In this document: positions 41,276 to 52,416 of the stretch, piece after piece
Layout: each line of letters opens with the position of its first letter
Numbering within the stretch: position 1 is the first letter of the stretch
NCBI GenBank assembly: GCA_963678705.1
Contig: OY783210.1
Span: forward strand, 17,671,331 to 17,735,330
DNA from: Panorpa germanica
Lineage: Eukaryota > Arthropoda > Insecta > Mecoptera > Panorpidae
DNA length: 64,000 bases
Direction of reading: 5' to 3'
Translations under genes and position numbers: made by a program
Notes under the pieces: generated by a model
What the model was told of the DNA's origin: nothing
Databases searched by the model: none
Seen by the model: the letters and a program-made list of their open reading frames with translations, nothing else

Positions 41276-41619
41276 AAAATGGAGGAGAAATTTACAAAAT
41301 GTGAGAAGATAAAAGCAATACAAAAAACATAAAAAACGCTCCCCAAAAACGCGGTTCAATTATGTCTACAATGTCAATTATGTCTATATACAATTGATTT
41401 CGCGTAGGAAATTAAAAAAGGTAATTATATAATAATTTTGCGTGAAAACTAAAATAAAAGGTAATTTTACATACGCTGGAAAGCAGTTGAGACTAGTAGA
41501 TAAATATGATTTTGTGTGGGAGCTAAGAAAGGATCCCCATTTGTCTCGGTACATCACTGCTTACATAAAACTAACCTTAATTCGACAACGTTTTGAGTTT
41601 TTGAAAGGTTTTTTTTTTA
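41276..41619. other. Non-coding stretch, possible SINE body
   Basis: Follows the tRNA-like head. It contains a near-duplicated CAATTATGTCTA word at 41357-41384. No gene; the 61-codon frame is not recognised. Confidence 0.4.
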
Positions 41620-41830
41620 ATTTTTAAATTTTTATTTTTTTATTTTAGAATTTGAAGCAATTTCAACGACAAGGTCATATTCGCCTAAAGTTAATTTATT
41701 TTAATTAAATGGTTTATTATGCTTATACTATCTGTAAGGAATTCGAACACTTCTTTAGTTTCATCTGGATTGTTTGGAAGCATGTTTTGAAAGGTTAATA
41801 CAATCAAAACACTGAGTCATAACTATAATT
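41620..41830 (-). mobile_element. LINE 3' end, family D, copy 1
   Basis: The minus strand reads NMLPNNPDETKEVFEFL, the last ORF2 residues, and then a 3' UTR containing GCGAATATGACCTTG and TCAAATTCTAAAATAAA, ending in an A-rich tail at about 41620-41640. The UTR and tail recur at 49205-49280. This copy covers only the last 20-30 codons, so the 5' truncation is severe. Confidence 0.75.
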
Positions 41831-44266
41831 TAAAAAGTCAATTTCCTCGCAAAGCAATCCTCGCTTAACGACTTCTATTGAACTTAAGTCGTATTTTAAA
41901 TTGATTACACTTTCAGTTTAAAAATACTTGATCATTGCAATTCATCTTAAAAAAGACAAACATTTCGTTTGTCTACTTTCTCTGATCTGGAACATAATTA
42001 TCTAATTTATATACAATAAATATAAAAATTATATGTGTAGTTAAGGATGCTATCGCCTCATGCTCGCCTCATTAATACAAAATAAATAAAAGCCCGAACA
42101 CTGAATACCCAATGCCTCCCCCCGCCGCCCAATCCGCATTCGTAACGTAATATTATTATTCAACGAATAGCGAATACTTCTAAGAAGAATAAAAGATGAC
42201 AAATAAAAGAAACATGAATTTAAAACGATTTTTCCAGAAAATTTATCCCTTTTGAGACTTTAAGGGTTTGGTAATTGTCACGTGACAGGGATGGTGTATA
42301 GCACGTGACCTACGAGTATGTATTAAGGGTGAAATCGTTTTGTCTCTATTATGAAATGAGAAAGCATGTGGAAACGAAAATGTATCGAAGGATAAAGTTT
42401 TGGTTGAAAGAGTGGGAGTGAAATAGAGTGAGATGTGGGGGGTAGGGAGGTCTGTTTGAGTTGTAATATACTGAAACTTCAATACCTTCAACCTTAAGGC
42501 TATGAGATTGTCTTGCATGTAATTCATCCATGGCATATTTCATATTTTCAGATATGCATCTCAATATATTTCACAAAAAACAAAAACTATTTATTATCGA
42601 TCGTTGATCTTTATATTAGTTGTTAAGCATATCAGTTTACAATGGATTCTTTTTAGTTTTAAGTGATTTCAACATCGTAGTCATATTGCCTGATAAATTT
42701 GGTTAATTATGATTATTGCAACTAGGAAATAGCAAACGTGTTCTTTAATTGTGGCTTAGTATTATGGGCACTGTGTCTGTCAGCTGCTACACTGTAAATC
42801 TATAGTTTTATTAATTCAATTTCTATATGTCAACTTTATATATTCAATTCACATTCAGATAAGAGCTTTTTCAAATAGTCTATTGCATTGATTAAAAGTT
42901 TTCCTCTTTTTTGTAGTTAGTATCTAACGTTGTTACCCCAAAACTTTTCAATTTAGGTATCAATTTAGCAATAATATTTATTTCACATTCTTTTTCCATG
43001 ATTGACTAGCCCCCCCAAAAGGAGGAAGGGGATGTTTGATGGCTCCATTTATATTTTGAGAATATACTCTTATAAATCCTACTAAATTAATAAATGGAAA
43101 TAGTTGTTTATCCATTTATATTTGACCATGGAATATAACTTCTATAGTATTGTGTTATATGGTCTTCCTTATTAGATAGGGTTCTTTCATAAGCCCCAAT
43201 TCTCTGTAGGGAAGATTTAAGAAGTTAATGCGATCACACATCATTTCAAAAATATAATGAATTAAAGAAGTGTTTAAATAATATTCTAAAGTTTTTTCTA
43301 AAACTCGCTGGAAAATGAAACAATTTTGTAAAACATTTTACAGTAAAAAGACAAAATTGAAGTCGAGAGATCGAACAGAGAAGTGATAGAAGTAAGAACT
43401 GTGGCGATTAAGTTACAATCTGTCATGAAATCACTAAAATTGCGAGTAGTGGATCCCATTGATCAACTTCCTCGAAATGTGTTGGTTATTTGTTGGCAAT
43501 ATTCTGCGGATAAGTTTGTGGGTATATGTCTCTTTTACCTATTGCACTTTTGGGAGTTCAGAAAGCTGGTAACAAGTAGATTGGGATGATGTTAAACTCG
43601 GTTACGCTATTTACCACCATTTTTCTGACGAATAGTATAAGGAGATCTTTTTTTATAGTTGCTTTTGTCACAATCTTTCCCTCTGGCTCTTATGGAGTTT
43701 CTAGTTAAACTTGGTGTATTTCTCAATCTATGATAATATACACTCAGTACGGTATATTTGTGCTAGCTACTCACAAATACAGAACAACAAAAACAAGAAC
43801 CAGTTCATCAAACGGTCTACTAAATATATTCAATTTGTTACGTGATCGTCTAAAATAAACAGTTTCCTTTTCGGTGCCCATGGCTACAAAACAGAATTTA
43901 CCTATTCATTAGCTATTGTCTAAGCCGCAGTAAGTAATTAATTCTTGTGAAGTAATCTGTTGTTCTAGATACATTTATCACCAAATCTTTTCTAAAATAT
44001 TAATATGTAAGCAATCTATCAAATCTTTACGAGTTCGTCAAGAATTAAGAATTGATTATTGATGTTTGAAGTATAACTTATGTCTTTTTATTATTCTCCT
44101 CATTTAATTCTATTCGATTACTTAGTCTTATGTAAATGCATATTAATTAACGAAATATTACAAAATATAGCTAAAATTTAAATTTCGTTATAATTAATAT
44201 GCAACTACTCATTTTATCTACGTTTTTATAATTCAATTAATTATCATATTGCAGCTCCAATATTGA
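41831..44266. other. Non-coding stretch
   Basis: No gene recognised. 42080-42140 is C-rich (GCCTCCCCCCGCCGCCC). 42270-42460 opens overlapping minus frames of 97 and 71 codons in a purine-rich segment, with no similarity I know. GTCACGTGAC at about 42278-42287 is a palindrome, and CACGTGAC recurs at 42302. Confidence 0.4.
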
Positions 44267-44935
44267 TTACATAAAATCATCAAAGTCATCGTCCATAGGC
44301 AGAGTACTCACTAAGTTGGGTATTATCTCCTTCCATTTTCAATTTAGCTTTTCCTTTGCCTTTGGATTTTTTACCTATGTCTCCCTTTTCAACTTTTTGT
44401 TTTTCTAGATACAGGTTATCTATTGTGGTTTTTAATTTTTTTAGATCGAATGAATTTAAACTCACACATATATTTCTAATAATATCTTCTACGAATACAA
44501 AAAATTCTTCTCTACTTTTGAGTGATGATATTTTTTTTACTAAGAGCTTAACAGAGTTCATCAAAACCAGCTATATCTGTAGGGTTCATGGCATCTATAC
44601 CTGAAGCATTATCCGCAGTAACACCAAATGCCATTCTAATGCCATTTTTAAATCAGACTCTTCTTGCAATGTTTGCTGCCTAAGTTTTTCAGCTATCCGT
44701 TCTTCGGGCGTCATGGCTTCCTCCTTTTCTTTTTGCCTTCTTTCAGTTTCTTCTTGTTTTTGCCTCTCCTTTTAGGCCAATTTTTCAGCTAAAGTCTTTT
44801 TAGGTTTAGGTTTTGTTACCACCTCTTCCTTCTCCTCATCTTTTTTCTCCTCCTCTTCATCTTCCCAACTTTCCTTGACCCATTTATTAACAGCTTAACA
44901 GAGACTTTCTGAATGTTCTCCCAATCTTCCTCCAT
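44267..44935 (-). pseudogene. EIF3J: Broken intron-less copy of eIF3 subunit J
   Basis: eIF3j is a loosely bound subunit of translation initiation factor 3 that sits near the ribosomal decoding centre. From the ATG at 44935 the minus strand gives MEEDWENIQ, then after a frameshift VNKWVKESWEDEEEEKKDEE and MTPEERIAEKLRQQTLQEE. A later frame gives AFGVTADNASGIDAMNP, another gives FVEDIIRNICVSL and LYLEKQKVEKGD, and a last shift restores DDDFDDFM before a TAA at 44267-44269. These blocks match known eIF3j in order, including the SWEDEEE, PEE..AEKLR, GIDAMNP and terminal DDFM signatures. I count about four frameshifts and one in-frame stop (44772-44774), and an acidic segment seems shortened. No introns, target duplication or poly(A) are seen. 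A retrocopy is likeliest. Confidence 0.88.
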
Positions 44936-47900
44936 TGTTTTGTTCTATTTGGATCTATTTGTAAACTAAATGATATTAGTCTTAGTACATTCAATTAAAT
45001 TAAATATAATAATAACCTATCCTATAATTTACAAACCTATCGATGTCTTTTAAGTCGGGTTATTCCCAATACTCCATATGTCGTGTAGATCTAATAGAAC
45101 AAAAAAATCCCTTCCTGGTATCCTTATTAATGATAAAATGACCTTTAGACCTTTGAGTTTAATGTCTATTAGCAAATAAGACAATAAGACTTAATTTTAT
45201 ACGTTTTTAACATCAGAAAATCCTTTGTAATATGATGCTGGCTTACTATTTCCTATTATATATATAATCCAGACTAATAACGCATCTAATCCACCCCAGG
45301 ATTTAGAGAAAAAGAATGAATTATAGATAGGACTCCCGTTGTATTATGTACTGTGTACGGGGTGTACGTAGAACCCCCCCCCCTCGCGGTCCCTGAACCA
45401 GTTATAATGTTTTGGATCTAGGGGGAGAGGGTGAAATAATAAGAACAAATACAATCTGGTTGGTGCAGAAACATTTTTACAGTACTCTGTGGCCTTCATG
45501 CGTAAAAGTAAATACTGTACAGAGGTGTATTTGGACAGATTTTAGTGGTAGTCGATTGTATTATGCAGGGCCTGGATTCAGATCATTTTCGTTTTTATTT
45601 TAAATCTTTGAAATGTGATCAATTTTTAATAATAAGTATACAGTCGTCTTTTTTTGAATTAACTGTTTATAGCTAATCTATTGTTAATTGTATTATTAAA
45701 TATTTTAAAGGTTTAATTCTTTTTAATTACTAGTTATTGTTTGTTTTTCTAGTAAATTCATTCCAGCAGTGCTTGTAATAGGCTCTAGCTATTGGTAACA
45801 ATGAATAGTTCACGATAGATCGAAACGCCGTTGGAAACTTATTTATTATAGTGCCAAAATCCACTACATCCTCACTAATCATATTTCCCTTGATGCAGAG
45901 CGCACAGCTCTAACTAGTGAAAGCTACGTCACATATTAGAAGGCATTAAGACGTAATTAGAGCGTCCGATATTTTATTATTATTTTATATGCTGGTTTTT
46001 AAAGCCTTAGTTATCGCAAGCGATAGTTAACAAAGCCAGTTGAAAAATTCATTAATATTCAATTTTGCGATAACTATGAATGCAATTTTAAGTATGACTA
46101 AAGAATAAATATTTAAGTTTCTTTTTTACCGATGTTAATCGGTGTTTCACTTCTACGAACTCCTTTAAAGAAAACTTCTTTCTAATTCCCAATATTGAAG
46201 ATTCTAACGAATCAACTTTTTTTAAATTTTAAAATAAGCTTATATATATAAATGTTATAATAAACAGACAATATTTTCCTTTTAGTTCTATATAAAAGTT
46301 TTATAGGTGTATGAAGAAAATTAAAATTTTGTAGTAGATAAAATATATAAGTGTTTATCACTAAAATATACCTAAGTACAACCCAGTACTCAAATTGATG
46401 AGAGTGCGTCTGCTGGTAAATCAGACACAATTTGCTCTATGAATTGTGCATTCACAGATGCATATAATATTTATGTAGACTTGTCATTAATAATAAGGGG
46501 TTTATTAAATGTGAAATGAACTAAAAAATGTATAAGTATGTACGATATGTATTAAGATGAGTCACAAATATTTGTGTAAATCTAACACTTAGGACATTTG
46601 ACCGATAATATTCTGAAACTAGTAATAGTTAAAAATATATTTGGGCTTCAATAATAATGATGATAATATAATATAATTCGCATTGTTTCTCAATTATAAT
46701 GGATAGTCAAAATGGTCACAGTCCAGAGCTGAAATATCTGAAATTTCCACGTCGGTGAAGTACGCAGCCGATTCGATAGTAGGCGTACCTTAAACACAAT
46801 TAAATTAAAGATAAATATATCAGGGTGTCTTAAACGATGCCATACTATTTGTAAATGCTGTAACACCCTGTGCAATTTCTATATAATGGAAAGTTTAATT
46901 TTCATTTCAATGTACTCGTACCTACGAAGTATTTTATATTTTTCCTTACAACAATTATCTGTATAGCTACAATAGAATAATAAATTGTACAAAAATGATA
47001 CAAATTTCTTAGGGTAACTGGTTAAATAATAGATACAAAGGGCGTGATACAACCCCTTAAATGTACTGAGTTCCAGTACCTACCCTGCATATTGCTTCGT
47101 ATATATGGTATATCTAAGTTTTATCAGAGCGCATGTGAATAAGGGATGCAATTCCAGATAATATTTTATTTATTGTTCTTTAGAGGGGTAGTTAACTCAG
47201 AATAAGAATTCTTAGGGGTACACACACATAAAAATATACCATATTCCATGTTGATAGCAGCTTTAACATATAAATAAAATACTTCTCGAATTATATCGCA
47301 GATTGTAAGGGTTTATCATTTTTAAAGAACAAATATTTGTGATTTATTAAATTTGTATGAAACTTTTATTTGTAAGTTCTAGTGTTGTCTCATTTTCCTA
47401 TTGCGTAACTGAAACTAATTTTCATTAGTGGAAATGTGTAGTAAAATAGTTCGTTGACTCTATTTCACTATTAGCCCAGTTTACAGAGCAAAAAAAGGCA
47501 CTTACCTTACATGAGGGCCTAGTTCTTTTAATTCTTGGACATAAAGAACTTGAGTTCAAAATGGAAATATTTTAAAATTTTCATTGAAGTTCCTTAACTA
47601 TTTTCATGACAGAACGCACTAGTAACGATATATTAGTGCCAATAAACAGTTTTTGGCCACCATTTCTTCAGAGAGTCACGCCATCTAAAATTCGACTCCT
47701 AAAAGGAAAGGAAACTAGACCAAAAAAAAAATATAATCGGGAAATTTTTTAGTTTAAATGTGTAATGTCACAACAGTGGGGAGAAGGGGGTACAATGTGT
47801 GACAATACGGTTCAAAAATTATGAAATTTATGCTATGTAATTTATGAGTAGCTCCTGACTATTACAATAGATGCATTTGTCTTTTTCACTCTCATTGCAG

Positions 47901-48267
47901 TCTATGCAAATGATTCGGACTTTGATTAAATTTATCTCGAGTTCGGATCAGTCAATAGACTTCAAATTTTTAGTATAATTGGATAAAGATATCCTTTATA
48001 ATTTTACAGAAAATGTATAGCATTCTACTTTTGTCTTAAGACAGTTATGTCTCCGAAATGCGACCAACAATTTTAATCGAAATAACACAAACATTCAATA
48101 ACACAATACAAAAATAGCATTTTATTATTTCCAGTTTATATTTTTTACTTCACATTATGAAATGACAGTGTATTCTTAATGAATTTTTCTTGTACTTCTT
48201 TCTAAGTTCATTATTTCTTACCACAATCCACTCGTACATTTTGTTTTGACTATTTTTATTGTTGCAG
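44936..48267. other. Non-coding stretch with transposon relic words
   Basis: No gene. 45374-45384 is a C11-type run. At 46821-46870 CAGGGTGT and ACACCCTG form 8-bp inverted ends of a 50-base unit, a possible deletion relic of a Tc1/mariner-like MITE. At 47776-47815 a GGGGAGAAGGGGG run plus ACAATGTGTGACAATACG resembles 37645-37700. Confidence 0.4.
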
Positions 48268-48318
48268 GTTCCTGTGCTGTGCATAATGCATTGTTTCCTG
48301 TTCTGCGTACTGCTTAGG
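48268..48318 (+). other. Exon-like segment with signal-peptide-like reading
   Basis: A pyrimidine-rich tract ending TTATTGTTGCAG precedes 48268, and the strong donor GTGAGT begins at 48319. The 51 bases are open in one frame only, and the ATG at 48286-48288 gives MHCFLFCVLLR up to the donor, in phase 0. That is a hydrophobic start such as opens a secreted or membrane protein. GC content is higher than the flanks. I do not recognise the gene, and splice sites of this quality also arise by chance, so this remains a candidate first coding exon. Confidence 0.25.
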
Positions 48319-48933
48319 GTGAGTACTGACTTGTTTTATTGCTTATATAATATTTATGTAACACTGTTTAATATAAATCAGCTCAAGTCGGAGATTCGGA
48401 GTCGAAGATAAGAGTGCGTCACTGATTATGCGAATACATGGTTAGGTTAAAAAATCCATAAGTTTCACATATGCTAGCTTGCCTCAAGCTAATTCCAAGA
48501 TTAATTTTCTATCTGAGGTCTGCTTCTTCATTTTTAATAATAAATTTAGGTTATACTAGTTATAAACTACTGAAAATGTAGATCAGTTTTTACCTTTATA
48601 AAATGTTTATAGTATGCAGACCAATCTATGACCGTATAAATTGTATGTAAAGTTTTTACGGTTTTCGTAAATTCAAATTTCATAGAACAAACAGTAAGCA
48701 AAGTCCATTCAATAAACAAAGAGTACAGTATGACTTTCACAAGATTTATGTTATGATTCTTACTCCTTGGCGCGAAGTATATGAGATAGCATCGCCCAAA
48801 TGTGTCCAAATCAAATATTTGTAGGGCGAAATCATTGTATTGAATAGTGTAAAAGTAAATTTGTTAAAATCATCAATCAATAGTTTGAATTTGTGTAATA
48901 TAATTCTTATAATTAATAAGTAAATGGAGTATA
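48319..48933. other. AT-rich non-coding stretch
   Basis: No gene; the 80-codon minus frame at 48567-48809 has no similarity I recognise. Confidence 0.5.
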
Positions 48934-49198
48934 CGAGGTCTGTTCAAAAAATAAGGTGAATTTTCAAATTTCGCGGGCTACGTACATTCGATTATCGATT
49001 TTTTTATTTTGTTATGTTGGTACACTCGTCTCGAACATATGTTCACAGTTTTAGCTATATAGCACATTTAGTTTGTTTGTGAGAGGCATAAAAGTTATAA
49101 GTGTTTTGCGTGTTCGGCGATTTTCTGCTGTCGAAAAACATATTCATTCATATTTCATTCATTATATTCATTGTTAATACTTCTAATGATGCGGCGCA
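48934..49198 (+). mobile_element. mariner-type left terminus
   Basis: After a TA dinucleotide (48932-48933) comes CGAGGTCTGTTCAAAAAATA, a classic mariner terminal sequence. About 260 bases of untranslated leader follow, with no recognisable transposase start. It stops where the T-rich tail of a LINE begins. Right terminus not found. It belongs to a different mariner group from the fragment at 19168, judging by its end. Confidence 0.65.
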
Positions 49199-49204
49199 CT
49201 CCTA

Positions 49205-49480
49205 GTAGATTTTTTTTTCTATTTTAGAATTTGAGGCGATTCCAACAACAAGGTCATATTCGCCTGAAGTTAATTTATTTTAATTAAATTTGGTTTTTTA
49301 TATTTATAGAATTAAGGAATTTCAGCACTTTTTGAATATTTTCTGTTTTGTCTGAAAGTATGTCCTTTAGTTCACCACTGATGTTGTGTTTTGTGCGTTG
49401 AGTTTGATATTGTGAGCAGGTTACTAGTAGATAATGGACTGATATTGGTGTTTGACAGGTGTAAACTTAAATATAATAAA
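49205..49480 (-). mobile_element. LINE 3' end, family D, copy 2
   Basis: The minus frame reads TPISVHYLLVTCSQYQTQRT, then KHNISGELKDILSDKT, then ENIQKVLKFLNSINIKNQI and a stop. VHYLLVTC.QY...R is the H-x(4)-C half of the C-terminal zinc knuckle. The 3' UTR has GCGAATATGACCTTG and TCAAATTCTAAAATAG and ends in an A9 tail (T-run at about 49210-49218). It is intact over 50 codons, longer than copy 1 at 41620. It adjoins the mariner end, so it probably inserted into that element. Confidence 0.8.
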
Positions 49481-51036
49481 TTGGATGGTTTATAACTGAT
49501 TGTGATATTTTAAAATATTAACTTGACGTTGTTAGATTGTGATTGCGAACATTTGAAAGAAATTTGAAGAAAAATTATTTTGTCATTTTAATATTTAGAA
49601 GCTATTCAAATGCTTTTAATTTGTAAATCAAGATAATTATACGAACACAGACGTCTCCATATAATTTAATGAAATTTCGTAATTCACGAACGAATTTCGC
49701 AGCATTACCACGACAATACTTCTTAATGGTGTCGTAGTGCGTAATCCTGTTAATTAACACTAGCTAATGTTGATTGTATGTTACATTATTAAATGTCGGA
49801 CCGTCTATTTGCTATCACTGTACTAATAATAAAGTTTACAGAGAGACTGGTATAAAGTAATGTCTATAAGCAATATAAATTTATTGTTAAATTGCTCATG
49901 AAATTTATCATTTATTACACCCAATAATATATGTTTATGCATTACACTATTTTGGTGCATAGTAAGTCCATTAGAATATTAAGTTTACTTTAAATATCGA
50001 AATCTTTTAGTTAGCTATTGAAATGGCAGAGAAATATTGGTATATAATTAATTATCTATGGAGGAGATTATGACAATCTATGTCAAAGTATATTAACAAC
50101 AACCAAAAAATAATATAACAAATATCTGAAATTGTAAATATACTTTGTGAAATTATTATTACAGCACTTGGGCACATCACTAAATGGACGTTAAATATAA
50201 GAAAGATCCCGAAAAAATACGGTAACTTAGAATTAGTATAGATACCGCATGTATACAAGAACAGATTTATAAATCTGTTCATTTTAATTATGTTTTTACA
50301 AACCGTGAAAAATATAGAAGACCGAGGATGATAGTAATAAGTTTTGGAAATAGTCTCAAAATTATATTTCAAGTTAGATTAGACGGGACAAAATTTTGAT
50401 TAAGATTCTGCGTAAAATTCATTTTGTCAAGTCAAACCGGTACCTTTCATTAGCGTAAGTAGTGTAAGTAAGCCCGTTCTGGCTTAAACTTGAAATTAAA
50501 ATGAGAAAGTGTGAGAAGTTTGTGATAAATAAGAGCGATAAGTAAGGTGACCATGGCCAAGTTAGAATGAACCACACATTTTAGGATTCTATTTGGCGTT
50601 TGACAAATTTCTCTTGTACGGGACTGTCCCATGCATTCCGGGACACCTAGCATACTTTTTTGGAAATATGCCGAGATTAAAAAATATTTTGAAAATATTG
50701 GTACTATATTATAATTTGTTTCTCAGTTGAACTACTCTGATACTAAAACATCATCTGATTATACACGAACTTAACCAAAGATTGTTAACATTTGTATGGC
50801 ATCCTTCTCTTGTGAAACTACACAGACCTTCCTACTGAGTACTAAGGCTGCTGCAAGGGTTTTGTACAATGCATTATTCGTAATAAACTAAGTTTTAGTT
50901 GCATACTTAGTTTAAAATACCTTTATGTATTAACAAAAGTATAGTTCATAGAAACGACTAAGAAAAGTATATGTACTCTTAAAAGCGTTGCATCAACTTA
51001 GATTTTACTTGTATGATACTGATATGGAAATATTGA
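49481..51036. other. AT-rich non-coding stretch
   Basis: No gene. It contains the minus-strand copy of the dispersed word listed separately at 50172-50198. Confidence 0.5.
50172..50198 (-). repeat. Short dispersed repeat word, copy 2
   Basis: Reverse complement of 21868-21894 with 2 mismatches in 27. It is probably part of a longer, older element whose flanks have diverged beyond recognition by eye. Confidence 0.55.
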
Positions 51037-51493
51037 AGGGTGATCAAAAATGCAAATAATAAAAGAAAACATAACTCGCGTGAATCGGTTATCATTTGTG
51101 GCGTAATTTGGTAAGCGAAACAAAAGTGATTATTATTATCTACAAGAGCTGTTCTTTTGTACAAATTTGTACCATTTTTAAAGAAAACTACGTTTGTTAA
51201 TTTATTTCCGTTACAGTACAGTGTAGTCGTTTTCTTCAATAATGATTTTATAAATATTTTTAATCTTACTTAAATATTTTATTATTTTATGACGAAAACT
51301 TTGCGCTAAGGAAAGGAAAATATTTTGATTTTGCAAAATCACCCAGCGCTGCGGGGCGTTGTTAACGCGGAGCTTTCTTTAGCTGTGTCACGCGAAATTC
51401 GTCACGAAATGAAGGCAATATTTGAGGTTATGTAATGTCAGTTAGTGATTTCTGACATTCAATACTAAGTTTTAATTTTCAAAATACCCTGTA
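51037..51493. mobile_element. Possible Tc1/mariner-like non-autonomous element
   Basis: AAGGGTGATCAAAAATGC at the left and CAAAATACCCTGTA at the right look like the opposite ends of one element (AGGGT outward from both sides). The interior is AT-rich with a CpG-richer part at 51345-51410. The 86-codon minus frame is not transposase. The terminal match is short, so this is tentative. Confidence 0.3.
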
Positions 51494-51945
51494 CTACTTA
51501 TATTACATTTATGTATATATATATATATATACTTCCGATTAATTAGAACTGCATATTGTGTTACACAGGCACAAGCCTGGAAGCTGCAGAAACTTAAGAA
51601 CTAAGAGCAAAGAGAAAAAAATGGCAAACATAGCAAATGAAGCGCGATGTTAAGATGATGTTAAGCGCGTTTACATATGTAATTTTCATAGTTTCGTTAA
51701 TAAAACGATTTAATCGTTAAACATAAGATATTTTTAGTAATAATAATACAAATAATATTCATACCAAATGTGTTAAATCAACGGTGGACATTAATTTAAA
51801 TATCACAGTCACCTAACAAGCAAAAAGAAATTATTTTCTTTCTTGGAGAAGTAAATGGGATCTATAACAAAATATTGAATAGATGTCTTGACTTCTTAAT
51901 GTGAAACGAAATTGTAGATGATATTAAAACTTGCAAAAAGTAATT
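51494..51945. other. AT-rich non-coding stretch
   Basis: A (TA)n run of about 20 bases lies near 51513-51531. No gene or element is recognised. Confidence 0.5.
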
Positions 51946-52018
51946 CGACCGTGACAGGACTCGAACCTGCAATCTTCGGATCCGAAGTCCGACGCCTTAT
52001 CCATTAGGCCACACGGTC
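51946..52018 (-). tRNA. tRNA-Arg(TCG), copy 2
   Basis: 73 nt including discriminator G, no intron. The cloverleaf is complete: acceptor GACCGTG / CACGGTC, A box TGGCCTAATGG, anticodon loop CTTCGGA (anticodon TCG), B box GGTTCGAGTCC. It is identical to copy 3 and differs from copy 1 only at position 37. A TTTTT terminator follows within about 10 nt on the minus strand. The upstream flank begins like the other copies (TGTA) but soon diverges. A Helitron lies 49 bases upstream in its transcription direction. It looks functional. Confidence 0.97.
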
Positions 52019-52067
52019 TACACGAAACGATTTCATATCCTTATTTTAAAATCCTATCAAAGATATA

Positions 52068-52416
52068 TCTTCTTAATATATATAAATTACGTGTCACGTT
52101 GTGTGTCCGCGATGGACTCCTAAGCTACTTAACCGATTTTAATCAAATTTGTACACCGTGTGCAGTTTGATCCAACTTGAAAGATAGGATAGCTTACATC
52201 TCAATTTATGATTGCAATATTATCTTATTGCAAATTATTTGTCTATTAATTATCTGTATATGACATATGACATCTGGCGACGATGATGGCGACATCTGTT
52301 GACTAGATTGAGTAAATATTCTGTTGACTAGATTGAGTAAATATTCAATAGATGGCGCTATGTAATGTAATATGACAAAAACGTTAGACACAGCAACGCG
52401 TGGCCGGGACAGCTAG
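52068..52416. mobile_element. Non-autonomous Helitron, 349 bp
   Basis: Begins TC (52068) after an A and ends CTAG (52413-52416) before a T, the A|T insertion rule of Helitrons. The start TCTTCTTAATATATATAAAT and the following GTGTCCGCGATGGACTCC then TTAACCGATTTTAATC resemble the conserved 5' part of insect Helitrons. The end GTGGCCGGGACAGCTAG is the matching 3' signature. An internal 25-bp unit is duplicated exactly in tandem (52296-52320 and 52321-52345). No Rep/helicase is encoded. It sits just upstream of tRNA-Arg copy 2. Confidence 0.75.

Noticed and set aside
44356-44604. 82-codon plus-strand frame
   Set aside because: Lies opposite the eIF3J pseudogene and is its complement.
50052-50372. 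106-codon minus-strand frame sharing IFNVHLVMC with the frame at 21775
   Set aside because: The shared residues come from the shared 27-nt repeat word, not from a conserved protein; the rest differs.
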